Source: Flammeovirgaceae bacterium
GTDB lineage: Bacteria > Bacteroidota > Bacteroidia > Cytophagales > Cyclobacteriaceae
DNA: 6,992 nt
Direction: 5' to 3'
NCBI GenBank assembly: GCA_003229495.1
Contig: QIEB01000579.1
Location: forward strand, 1-6,992
Position numbers and translations under genes: made by a program. Below are positions 1 to 6,992 of the stretch, piece after piece. Numbering within the stretch: the first letter of the stretch is position 1; each line of letters begins with the position of its first letter. The notes under the pieces are model-generated. The model did no database searches. It had not been told where the DNA came from and was given only the letters and a program-made list of their open reading frames with translations.

Positions 1-585
1 TCTTTGAGGCGATTGCCTAGATACATTTTGCCATTGTATGTTTTTAAATATTTTTCTCTTTTCAACAGATCAATCTCTTTCTGCACTGCCTTAATATCCA
101 CCAGCTCTTCTTCTTCAAAAGTGTCCACGTACCTCGGGATATTCAGATTGAACTCGTTTTCTTCAATCTGCTCCAAAGTGGCCTGGTAGGCGGCGACGAT
201 ACGTTCTATATCCTGCGCCCGCAGTTTGTTCTGTTTCTTGCCATCCTGGTATTCTTTGCTGGCATCAATAAACAGCTCATCCTTATGCTCTTTGGCTTTA
301 TTGAAGATCAAAATGGCCGCCGGAATGCCGGTACCAAAAAATACCGATGTCCAATAAGTGGCCACCACCACATCAAATTTCATCAGGCTGTCCCCTTCCA
401 GCAACAGGGGGTTGTTGATGGTATCCCCCATTCAATAACCGATGAATCCATGCTGTGCAGGAACATGTTCAATTTGGCCAAGGCCCAGGTGTCGCCATTG
501 CTATCCTGTCCGTAAAGAGAGAAGTCATTTGAAGGCTTGCCATCTTTTCCCCTCACTTCTTCGGCCACGGTGATTAATAACGTTA
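1..585 (-). pseudogene. hsdM: Type I restriction-modification DNA methyltransferase subunit (HsdM), decayed remnant
   Basis: Adenine-N6 methyltransferase subunit of a type I R-M system, recognised by conceptual translation of the minus strand. Near the 5' end (about 540-430) it reads NDFSLYGQDSNGDTWALAK and then LNMFLHSMDSS, the block that follows the SAM-binding motif in HsdM. After a one-base frameshift in the C run at 425-429 it continues as GDTINNPLLLEGD, then KFDVVVA (about 362), where the catalytic NPPF motif should follow. Instead it jumps through six odd codons (about 359-342) to FFGTGIPAAILIFNKAKEH, the conserved block roughly 100 residues further on in the family. The rest, with ELFIDASKEYQ, NKLRAQDIERIVAAY and a coiled C-terminal part (VDIKAVQKEIDLLK), is open to the window edge. 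The N-terminal half, including the DPTCGSGG SAM motif, is absent: homology begins abruptly at LITVAEEVRGKDG (about 580). With both core motifs gone it cannot methylate DNA. The hsdS/hsdR partners, if any, lie beyond the left edge. Confidence 0.85.
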
Positions 586-673
586 TTCTTGGTGTGCATT
601 TCAAGTTTCTTGGTGCTTGCCCTGAAGTATAGTCTCCTGCTTTACCGCCTGGTCCTTGGAGCTTGGTTCTTAG
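586..673. repeat. Imperfect CTTGG heptad repeats bordering the hsdM remnant
   Basis: On the plus strand, seven-base units of the form NNCTTGG recur. Two lie back to back at 653-659 (TCCTTGG) and 660-666 (AGCTTGG), followed by a degenerate third, TTCTTAG, at 667-673. Isolated copies of TTCTTGG sit at 586-592 and 607-613, the latter followed by TGCTTG. The isolated unit at 586 abuts the point where hsdM homology starts. I recall similar 'CCAAGAACCAAGC' strings in intergenic DNA of many Bacteroidota, but I cannot confirm copy number or mobility here. The array is short and degenerate. Confidence 0.4.
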
Positions 674-758
674 TTGTTATTTGTCTTTTGGGATTTGAAA
701 TTTAATCTGAGGTATCCTGGGGCCCGTTGAAGTGCGGTAGCAGGTTCAAAGTCAGGTT

Positions 759-818
759 TTAATTGTAATTGAAATTGCCGGAGCACATGATGGCTGCTAA
801 TTTTCGTTGGGATGGCAT
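759..818 (-). pseudogene. Possible stub of a class III adenylate/guanylate cyclase N-terminus
   Basis: A minus-strand ATG at 818 opens a 19-codon frame starting MPSQRKLAAIM and ending CSGNFNYN before a TAA at 759. The first eleven residues closely resemble the N-terminus of Bacteroidota class III nucleotide cyclases, which from memory typically begin M-x-x-x-R-x-LAAIMFTDIVGYT. The metal-binding FTDIVGYT continuation is missing, so if the resemblance is real this is only the first few codons of a gene removed by deletion. Eleven residues is little evidence and chance similarity is possible. No expression or function is implied. Confidence 0.25.
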
Positions 819-850
819 GAGTTCAAGTTAGATAATAGCTGAGCGAATTG

Positions 851-870
851 CAATGGGCGCCAGCCCAGTG
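851..870 (-). terminator. Weak hairpin after susD, candidate terminator
   Basis: Read on the minus strand, CACTGGGC-TGGC-GCCCATTG folds into an 8-bp stem with one C/T mismatch and a four-base loop, starting 15 bases after the susD stop. There is no run of T residues after the stem, so it is not a standard intrinsic terminator. It may still slow or protect the 3' end of the susCD transcript. Confidence 0.28.
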
Positions 871-885
871 TCTTGTCCAGGGATA

Positions 886-2628
886 CTATTGATATCCGGG
901 ATTTTGTCTTAAAACTTCCGGTCCCACCACATCTATTTGGACTTGAGGTATTGGGAAATACTCGTTTTTTCCTGAAGTAAATGACATACCCTCAAGATAT
1001 GTCCGGTGGGTTTTCTCTTTTTCAAGATATTTATTCAGCACTTCATCAGCATCTTCCCAGCGCACCAGGTTAAAAAAACGAAATCCCTCCATATAGAATT
1101 CAAGGCGGTGTTCAAACTTAATGGCCTTCCAGGCATACTGCTGGTTGGGAAAATTAGGATATAAGCCCACATCATAATTTGCCGCGTCATTGGGATGCGT
1201 GCCATCATCTTCCACTCCCCCTTCTTGTACATGATAATTATCAGCCCTGGTTCTTAATAGATTCACCATTTCAGTGGCAGTAGCCAGGTCATTTTCACCA
1301 GCCGCCACCTCTGCTCTCCATAAGATGATATGAGCCAGCCTGATGATTCTGACATTATTCGCAGTAAAACCTCCGGTCCACGACCCAAAGGAACCTGTTC
1401 CTTCTTCTTCTGCATAAAATAAATTCTTTTTAGGTGCGTAAGGACCTCCGCTGTCGTGATTTCGTACCCAATCCTTACCTGGGTGGTCCCCCCAATCGAG
1501 GTATGGAATTCCTCTCCTTCCAATGGACCAATCCAGTCTGGGGTCCAGTGGGCCGGTATGTTCTATAAAAGGGTCTGTTGATTCAAGTCCCTGATCGTTT
1601 GCTACATCAGTATCGTTAAAGGTGTCCAATAACGGAAGTCCGTTGCCATCAGTCTGATGGGCGTTTACCCCATTAATGGAAGGCTGATGGAAACCGCAAC
1701 AACCTCCCGGGCCTCCAAATGGAAAATTCAATACGTCTCCAAAATTGCCATTAAACCCTCCCGCCCCGTCATTCACAGATGCCTGGTACTCCCAGATGCT
1801 TTCCATATTATTGTTTGTGGCGATTTTGAAATTGTTATGATAATTATCAACCAGCTGATAAGGTCCCTGGTTAAGGATGTCCTCCAATAAAGGCTTAGCT
1901 TCGGCCAGATCCATTTGCCACATATAACATTTAGCCAGGTAGGCCTTAGCTGCCCATTGATCAGCACGGCCTGGTTGTGATCTATCCCTGATAGGTGGGA
2001 GATGTTCTATGGCATATTGAAAATCTGCTTCAATTTCAGGCCAGGTATCAACATAGGCACCGTCCTTGGTGACATTACCCACTTTGAAAAAGTCGTCAAC
2101 CTTTTCATCTATATAGGGTATATTTCCAAATTCTTGTTTGGCATCAAAATGATAATGCCCCCGCAGAAATCTGGCTTCTGCCTTATACTGTTCTTCCTGC
2201 TCCAGAGTAATAGTACCGGCTGCCACAGCCACAGCTGCCACCCGTATTACATCGTTGCACCTGGACACCCCATCATAAAGCCCCCTCCACTCTGAGTCCA
2301 GGTAAACAAATGGAGGTTCAACCAAATACTTTTCGATTTCCAGCATTTGAGGTTGATCCCCCAGATCACTGCCCTTGTAACTATTATCGGAAGAAACACT
2401 TCCCCAAACATAATTTGAAGAACCTGCCGGCCAAGGTATCGCCTGGTCGTGGCCCAGACCGTCAAGTTGTGCGTAAGCAGCAATAAGTAATTGATCAAGA
2501 CCGCTCTTATTGGCAAGTACCCTATCACTTACTACTCCCAACGGTTGTTTATCTAAAAAATCATCATCACAAGAAATAGATATCCCGATTAACATCATGA
2601 TTAATATCAAAGTGCCAAGATTTTTCAT
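886..2628 (-). CDS. susD: SusD/RagB-family outer-membrane nutrient-binding lipoprotein
   Basis: Surface lipoprotein that caps a SusC-type transporter and captures a glycan or other large nutrient. The 580-residue reading starts at the ATG at 2628, which has AAAGGA eight bases upstream. A longer TTG-initiated reading (to 2652) would overlap the susC stop and add charged residues before the signal. The signal peptide is MKNLG followed by a hydrophobic stretch ending SIS-Cys20. Cys20 is the probable acylation site, followed by DDDF, the acidic export signal seen on surface lipoproteins of this phylum, and then LDKQP, a SusD hallmark. The TPR-like helical core includes YKAEARFLRGHYHF (about 148-161) and WAAKAYLAKCYMW. 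A loop GGPGGCCGFHQPS (about 305-317) leads into NGLPLLDTFN. The C-terminus has the usual NEYFPIPQ and QNPGYQ. Length and ends are normal for the family and no lesion is seen. It lies 20 bases after susC. The substrate cannot be read from the sequence; 'susD' here denotes the family, not starch specificity. Confidence 0.95.
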   Translation of the reverse strand: MKNLGTLILIMMLIGISISCDDDFLDKQPLGVVSDRVLANKSGLDQLLIAAYAQLDGLGHDQAIPWPAGSSNYVWGSVSSDNSYKGSDLGDQPQMLEIEKYLVEPPFVYLDSEWRGLYDGVSRCNDVIRVAAVAVAAGTITLEQEEQYKAEARFLRGHYHFDAKQEFGNIPYIDEKVDDFFKVGNVTKDGAYVDTWPEIEADFQYAIEHLPPIRDRSQPGRADQWAAKAYLAKCYMWQMDLAEAKPLLEDILNQGPYQLVDNYHNNFKIATNNNMESIWEYQASVNDGAGGFNGNFGDVLNFPFGGPGGCCGFHQPSINGVNAHQTDGNGLPLLDTFNDTDVANDQGLESTDPFIEHTGPLDPRLDWSIGRRGIPYLDWGDHPGKDWVRNHDSGGPYAPKKNLFYAEEEGTGSFGSWTGGFTANNVRIIRLAHIILWRAEVAAGENDLATATEMVNLLRTRADNYHVQEGGVEDDGTHPNDAANYDVGLYPNFPNQQYAWKAIKFEHRLEFYMEGFRFFNLVRWEDADEVLNKYLEKEKTHRTYLEGMSFTSGKNEYFPIPQVQIDVVGPEVLRQNPGYQ

Positions 2629-2648
2629 CGATTTTATCCTTTTAAAAT

Positions 2649-5600
2649 TCAAAAACCAAAATTTAGTCCCATCAAGAACTGCTGGCTGCTTGGGGTGTAC
2701 CCAAAATCCAATCCAAGGTTGGCATTATTACTGCCGGCACCACTTCTATTTATTTCAGGATCCAAACCACTATAGTCTGTAATGGTAAATAGGTTTATGG
2801 CCTGAAAGTATACTCTTAAGCGATCAACTCCCCGAAGATTAGCAATGGTATAACCAAATTGCAGGTTTTTCAGTCTTATATAGGATCCATCCTCTACAAA
2901 ATAGGTAGAAGGCCTGGTACTAACAATATCATTGGCACTTACTATGGGCAAGCTTGCTCTATCTCCAAGTTCAGCGGTCCAGGATTCATTAAACGCTTTC
3001 CGGCTGTTGTTGTTTCTTGTAGTACTAAAAAAGTCCGCATTGCCATTAACGTAATTGATAAGATCATTTCCTTTGGATCCCTGAAAAAACAAAGCAAAAT
3101 CAAAACTTTTATAGTTGGCATTAAAACTCAGGCCAAAAGTAAAATCGGGATGGGGGTTCCCAATAAATGTGCGGTCATTGGGAGTAATGACCGTATCGCC
3201 ATCAATATCTCTATATTTGAAACGGCCCTTGCCATCACCATATCCATAATAACCTGGAAAAGCGTCTGCTGACTCCGTACCATCAGTAAAACCATCAATT
3301 ATATAGCCAAAAAAGGACGAGTAAGGGACTCCTGCTTCGCTTCTAGTACTTCCAAAATCGCGTCCAAAAAAACCTTCTGCCGCATTATCGCTTAGCTTAA
3401 CGATCTTATTTTTATAATGGCTTATGTTCAAAGCAATATCGTAATTAAAATCACCATTGGCTGAAGCACTGTGCCAGTTTATTCCAAGATCAATGCCCTT
3501 ATTATTCATTTCCCCGACATTCTGAAAAGGGTATGCAGCACTTCCCCTGGTTCCGGGAAGGGTTAGTACATATAACATATCGGTGGTAGTCATGTCATAC
3601 CAGTCAAAGTTGACGGTCAATTTATTCCAAATAGTCCAATCAAATCCAAAATCAAGGGTAGTGGTGGTTTCCCAAATACTCCTGGGGTTACCGAATCGCT
3701 GGCTATCAAATCCCGGTTCCACTTGGTTATCGGTACCTCTAATATCGTATGCTGATTGGAAGAGGCTACTCCTGTAGGTGTAGAATTTATTGTAGTCGGC
3801 AATTTCCTGGTTGCCCATTTGTCCCCATGATGCCCTCAATTTAAGGTCCGTGATCCAACCCGCACTATTAAGAAAAGGTTCTTCACTTACCCGCCAGCCC
3901 ACGCTGAAAGAAGGGAAAGTGGCATATTGGTTATTCTCACTAAATCTTGAAGAACCGTCTCTTCTTACGGTAGCATCAAACAGGTACTTATCCCTATAAA
4001 CATAATTGACTTTGGCAAATAATGAGAAAAGTGAAGATTCACTTCCCGAACCACTGTTTAATATACCGGTAGTACCTGCGTCCAGAAAACGGTAATTGAC
4101 ATCTGTTGAAAAAAAGCCTGAGCGCCTGGCACCCAGATCTCGATACTTTTGATCGATGGCTTCGGTACCGGCCAGGATATTTATCCGGTGAATATCATTG
4201 AACGATTTCGTATAGTTCAGGGTATTATACCAGGTCCAATCAAGATTAAAGTTATAATCCACCCCCAAATCATGCGGGCTATTAAGCACTTCACCCCTTT
4301 CAAGTCCAGATTCAACAAACCATGGCAAATAATAATTTCTATAGTCAATACCCAGTTGGCTCTTGAAAGTTAGATCCGAGATGATATCAGCTTCAATATA
4401 TGCTCCCCCAAATATTCTCCACCGATCCGAAGCGTTATCTCTGATGCGTTCCTGCCTGGCAACGGGATTACCGAAACTTATATCTGATCCGGCTCTACTT
4501 GCGTAATACCCGTTAATGTCATAAACCGGAGACATGGGTGAAGTACTATATATACCGCCGGTTTCTGTAAATACATCATTACTGAAGGTGTTTACTGAAT
4601 TGGAGTAAGACACTTCCAGGGTCTCACCAACCCGAAACCAGGATTTGGGAGAGAATTCAGTATTAACCCTTAAGGTAAATCGTTCATAGTTGGTGTGAAT
4701 AATTACACCTTGCTGGTTGAAATAGTTAAGGGAAACAAAGTACCGCGCAGATTCGTTGCCTCCGTTTATCCCAAAATTATATTCCTGAATGGGAGCTGGA
4801 TCAAATTTCTCATCATACCAATTTGTCCCTGTTTTATTTGCCCTGGTGATGCCATGATAAGGGTTCAGGCTGTAGTCATTAGGATCTGTGCCAGGGTCAC
4901 CTTCAAATGCACCTGACGGAAATATATAATCAGGAATGAAGTCCGGTCCATCGGGGTCGGCCCCATATTGTCCATGAGTAAATACGAACCCATCATCTGA
5001 TCCATTGGCTGCAATCCAGTCATTACGAGCAGCCCTGTAGTAAAACTCCCCAGCTTCCTGGGTATTTAGCATGTCCGGGCCTTTTGTGGGATATTGCATT
5101 CCCCCACGTACATCAAAGGTAATTTTCGGTGTGCCGGATTTGCCCTTTTTGGTGGTCACGATAATTACCCCGTTGGCGGCCCGGGAGCCATAAATAGAAG
5201 CTGCTGAGGCATCTTTTAAAATTTGTACTGATTCGATATTGGCGGGATTAATGGAATTAATTTCGTTCTTAGTGGGTACCCCATCGATAACATACAGTGG
5301 ATCATTGTCATTGATGGTGCCCCAGCCACGTACCCGGATCACTGGTTCTCCACCGGGACGATTATCTTGCCCAACGGTAACACCAGTCACTCTTCCTTGT
5401 AACTGTTGAGTAAAACTTGTAGCCGGTACCTCCATAAGTTTATCATTGCTGACCGTCGAAATGGCCCCGGTAATATCCTTTTTAGATTGGGAAGTATAGC
5501 CGGTAACAATCACTTGCTCCAATGAAGTCACATCCGTGTCCATCACGATATCAATGGTAGATTGATTGCCCACAACCATAGTTTGTGTAATGTAACCGAT

Positions 5601-5840
5601 TGAGGAAAAAATCAACACCGCTTCCGGATCCGACAACAATATTTCGTAACTACCATCAATGTCACTTACAGTGCCCTGGGTAGTTCCCTGTATGAGAATG
5701 TTAACACTTGGAAGAGAACCCTCTTCAGCAGAGGTTATGGTACCGGTTACGGTCTTTTCCTGAGCGAAGGTTAGATAGTTGGTAAGGCTAAGGGATAGTG
5801 CAAAGATCAAACGTTTATTCCACCAAGTACAAATGTGCAT
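2649..5840 (-). CDS. susC: SusC/RagA-family TonB-linked outer-membrane transporter
   Basis: TonB-dependent beta-barrel that imports the ligand held by its SusD lid, powered by TonB-ExbBD. I place the start at the ATG at 5840 (1063 residues), because it directly precedes a good signal peptide: basic NKR, a hydrophobic core, then LTFA with likely cleavage after residue 26 before QEKTVTG. A TTG at 5897 is in frame but would add 19 unlikely residues. No Shine-Dalgarno is visible, as is usual in Bacteroidota. Domains in order: CarboxypepD_reg-like domain (about 28-101, with TVTGTITS, QGTTQGTVSDIDGSYEI); conserved SLEQVIVTGYTSQSKKDITG (from about 106); TonB plug (about 120-232), with VRGWGTINDNDPLYVIDG, ILKDASAASIYGSRAANGV and IIVTTKKGKSG; then a long barrel ending in the aromatic MGLNFGF typical of outer-membrane proteins. 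Size is normal and the frame is unbroken over 3.2 kb. It is the first gene of a two-gene operon with susD. The substrate is unknown. Confidence 0.95.
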   Translation of the reverse strand: MHICTWWNKRLIFALSLSLTNYLTFAQEKTVTGTITSAEEGSLPSVNILIQGTTQGTVSDIDGSYEILLSDPEAVLIFSSIGYITQTMVVGNQSTIDIVMDTDVTSLEQVIVTGYTSQSKKDITGAISTVSNDKLMEVPATSFTQQLQGRVTGVTVGQDNRPGGEPVIRVRGWGTINDNDPLYVIDGVPTKNEINSINPANIESVQILKDASAASIYGSRAANGVIIVTTKKGKSGTPKITFDVRGGMQYPTKGPDMLNTQEAGEFYYRAARNDWIAANGSDDGFVFTHGQYGADPDGPDFIPDYIFPSGAFEGDPGTDPNDYSLNPYHGITRANKTGTNWYDEKFDPAPIQEYNFGINGGNESARYFVSLNYFNQQGVIIHTNYERFTLRVNTEFSPKSWFRVGETLEVSYSNSVNTFSNDVFTETGGIYSTSPMSPVYDINGYYASRAGSDISFGNPVARQERIRDNASDRWRIFGGAYIEADIISDLTFKSQLGIDYRNYYLPWFVESGLERGEVLNSPHDLGVDYNFNLDWTWYNTLNYTKSFNDIHRINILAGTEAIDQKYRDLGARRSGFFSTDVNYRFLDAGTTGILNSGSGSESSLFSLFAKVNYVYRDKYLFDATVRRDGSSRFSENNQYATFPSFSVGWRVSEEPFLNSAGWITDLKLRASWGQMGNQEIADYNKFYTYRSSLFQSAYDIRGTDNQVEPGFDSQRFGNPRSIWETTTTLDFGFDWTIWNKLTVNFDWYDMTTTDMLYVLTLPGTRGSAAYPFQNVGEMNNKGIDLGINWHSASANGDFNYDIALNISHYKNKIVKLSDNAAEGFFGRDFGSTRSEAGVPYSSFFGYIIDGFTDGTESADAFPGYYGYGDGKGRFKYRDIDGDTVITPNDRTFIGNPHPDFTFGLSFNANYKSFDFALFFQGSKGNDLINYVNGNADFFSTTRNNNSRKAFNESWTAELGDRASLPIVSANDIVSTRPSTYFVEDGSYIRLKNLQFGYTIANLRGVDRLRVYFQAINLFTITDYSGLDPEINRSGAGSNNANLGLDFGYTPSSQQFLMGLNFGF

Positions 5841-5943
5841 ATTTCGGTGTTTGAGTATCAGTGCAATTGGAATGCCTCTTAGGTTAGTGGAAATCAATCG
5901 ACTTTGTAACCCAATATAGGGATAAAATGTATTCCATTTACTG

Positions 5944-5960
5944 TAATCACTATCTGATTA
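5944..5960. promoter_or_regulatory. Interrupted palindrome upstream of susC, possible operator
   Basis: TAATCA-CTATC-TGATTA is a perfect 6-bp inverted repeat with a five-base spacer, 16 bases after the prfB stop and about 100 bases before the susC ATG. It could be a binding site for a dimeric regulator of susCD, or a weak stem at the prfB 3' end; it lacks a T run. Downstream on the minus strand, TACATTTT (5931-5924) resembles the Bacteroidota -7 element TAnnTTTG at all but the last base, but I find no TTTG -33 element at the right distance. Both suggestions are weak. Confidence 0.25.
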
Positions 5961-5976
5961 TGTATGCTTGTAAGCA

Positions 5977-6992
5977 CTACTGCTTCATCAGAAATGCCTT
6001 GATATATTCATCCAAGTCCCCATCAAGCACATTTTGTACATCAGTTCGTTCTACTCCGGTGCGGTTGTCTTTGATCAATTTATAAGGATGCAGCACGTAA
6101 TTGCGAATTTGAGAACCAAAATCAATCTTCATCTTGTTGCTTTCTATTACATCCCTTACGCTTTTGAACCTCCAGCTGGTATAATCTGGAGCGAAGCATC
6201 TTCATGGCTTTGTCCTTATTCTGAAGCTGTGAACGTTCTTGCTGGCACTCCAACACAATTCCTGAGGGAGCGTGATGCAGCCGAACTGCAGTTTCTACTT
6301 TATTTACATTCTGCCCTCCTGCCCCGCCGGAACGAAAGGTATCAAAGGTGATATCCGCAGGATTTATGTCAATCTTTATACTATCATCGACCACAGGGTA
6401 TACAAAAACTGAGGCAAAAGAGGTATGTCGTCTTCCACCGCTGTCAAAAGGAGAAATGCGCACCAACCGATGCACGCCAATCTCTGATTTTAAATAACCA
6501 TAGGCCAAATTACCATCAAATTCCAGGGTTACAGATTTGATGCCTGCGGTATCTCCGGGTCGGTAGTTTACTTGTCGAACTGCGTAGCCTTTACCTTCGC
6601 CCCACATGATGTACATGCGCATAAGCATCTCCGCCCAATCCTGGCTTTCGGTACCGCCGGCTCCGGGATTGATCTCCAGCATGGCACTCAGTTGATCCTC
6701 CTCACCGCTCAGCATCTTCTTGAACTCCAGGTCTTCGACAGCATCTAAAGTCTTTTGGAATTCTGATTCGAGTTCATCACTTTCCACTTCTCCAGCCTGG
6801 TAGAATTCCTGTAAAGTATCAAGGTCTTGGTACAACCCGTTTACTTGGTCAAAGCTGTCAGTCCAGATCTTCTTGGACTGGATTGCTTTTAAAAAATTCT
6901 CTGCGGATTTTGGATCTTCCCAAAAATCAGGCTGGGTGGTGATTTGTTGCTCTTCCTGAATCCGGGCTAGTTTGTTGTCGTAGTCAAAGATA
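5977..6992 (-). CDS. prfB: Peptide chain release factor 2 (RF2), 5' end beyond window, with an unexpected C-terminal frameshift
   Basis: RF2 ends translation at UGA and UAA. The first visible codons form the programmed +1 site (6983-6992); the shifted frame then runs from GAC at 6985 as DYDNKLARIQEEQ, TQPDFWEDP and onward. Domain 1 is followed by INPGAGGTESQDWAEML, then RISPFDSGGRRHTSF with the SPF stop-codon-reading tripeptide at 6454-6446, then FRSGGAGGQNVNKVETAVR with the catalytic GGQ at 6319-6311. After LYQLEVQKRK this frame meets one extra base (G, 6154) and ends within 10 codons at a stop at 6122. The correct C-terminus, with GSQIRNYVLHPYKLIKDNRT, VLDGDLDEYIKAFLMKQ and a TAG at 5977, continues in another frame from 6153. 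The two parts sum to about 335 residues, which with roughly 25 outside the window matches RF2 (about 360). Family members have about three more residues at the break, suggesting an 8-base deletion. The truncated form would lose part of the 2/4 superdomain. Identity is certain; whether the gene is intact in the organism is not. Confidence 0.93.
6983..6992 (-). promoter_or_regulatory. Programmed +1 ribosomal frameshift site of prfB
   Basis: Read on the minus strand, the window begins TAT CTT TGA C TAC GAC, base for base the E. coli prfB recoding site. Ribosomes stall at the in-frame UGA when RF2 is scarce, slip one base on CUU, and continue in the frame of GAC TAC GAC, which is the frame of the RF2 body here. 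This gives negative autoregulation by RF2 abundance. The stimulatory Shine-Dalgarno-like AGGGGG expected just upstream would be outside the window. Without allowing for the shift, the coding region would be called with a wrong start downstream. Confidence 0.85.

Larger units (their letters stand above)
674..885. other. Gene-free, apparently decayed intergenic stretch
   Basis: Together with the repeat block this makes about 300 bases without an intact gene between the susD stop and the hsdM remnant. I see no open frame of useful length on either strand, no tRNA-like fold and no insertion-sequence ends. What can be pointed to is a weak hairpin just after susD (851-870), a 19-codon stub with a cyclase-like N-terminus (759-818), and an A-rich strand leading into the heptad repeats. 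It reads as residue of several eroded genes. Confidence 0.5.

Noticed and set aside
1715..1750. Unusual GGPGGCCG loop with adjacent cysteines in SusD
   Set aside because: I recall the same glycine-rich CC loop before F-x-QPS in many SusD proteins, so it is a family feature and not an insertion.
2002..2295. Plus-strand open frame of 97 codons inside susD
   Set aside because: It is antisense to susD; its hydrophobic and His-rich parts mirror susD codons and show no domain.
2629..2652. TTG-initiated extension of susD overlapping the susC stop by four bases
   Set aside because: The ATG at 2628 has an SD-like AAAGGA at proper distance and gives a compact lipoprotein signal with Cys20; the extension adds only NFKRIKS before it.
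2859..3272. Plus-strand open frame of 137 codons inside susC
   Set aside because: It is antisense to a strongly conserved coding region, has low-complexity Ile/Lys-rich content and no recognisable family.
5841..5897. TTG-initiated extension of susC by 19 residues
   Set aside because: It places extra, partly hydrophobic residues ahead of an already complete signal peptide that starts at the ATG at 5840.
5965..5976. TGCTT-AC-AAGCA inverted repeat right after the prfB stop as a terminator
   Set aside because: The stem is only four to five pairs with a minimal loop and no T run follows; too weak to call.
6034..6351. Plus-strand open frame of 105 codons opposite prfB
   Set aside because: It is the complement of conserved RF2 sequence including the region just after the GGQ motif; no independent evidence of coding.

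Overview
The window looks like a piece of a Bacteroidota chromosome, probably from the Cytophagia/Flavobacteriia side. The reasons are a tandem SusC/SusD outer-membrane pair, a SusD lipoprotein whose acylated Cys is followed by Asp-Asp-Asp-Phe, weak or absent Shine-Dalgarno sequences, and a release factor 2 of Bacteroidota type. Finer placement is not possible from the sequence alone. All recognisable genes lie on the minus strand, so transcription runs from the right edge to the left.

Layout in transcription order. (1) 6992-5977: prfB (release factor 2), entering from the right edge. The first readable bases are the classic autoregulatory +1 frameshift site TAT CTT TGA C. A second, unexpected frameshift near 6154 separates the last 58 codons from the rest. 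(2) 5976-5841: a 136-base spacer with a perfect 6-bp interrupted palindrome and no clear terminator. (3) 5840-2649: a SusC-type TonB-dependent transporter. (4) 2628-886: its SusD-type surface lipoprotein, 20 bases after susC and certainly co-transcribed. (5) 885-about 586: a gene-free decayed stretch with a weak hairpin, an 11-residue stub resembling a class III cyclase N-terminus, and imperfect CTTGG heptad repeats. (6) about 585-1: remains of a type I restriction-modification methyltransferase (hsdM) that has lost its SAM-binding and catalytic motifs and carries a frameshift; it runs off the left edge.

The only clearly intact functional unit is the SusC/SusD pair, which would import an oligosaccharide or other large nutrient through the outer membrane using TonB energy. 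No glycoside hydrolase, SusE/F protein, anti-sigma/sigma pair or hybrid two-component regulator is in the window, so the substrate cannot be assigned. I see no convincing undescribed biological system. The points most worth checking are the C-terminal frameshift in prfB, an otherwise essential gene, and the repeat-bordered ruin of hsdM. Both broken genes flank an intact 5-kb susCD pair.
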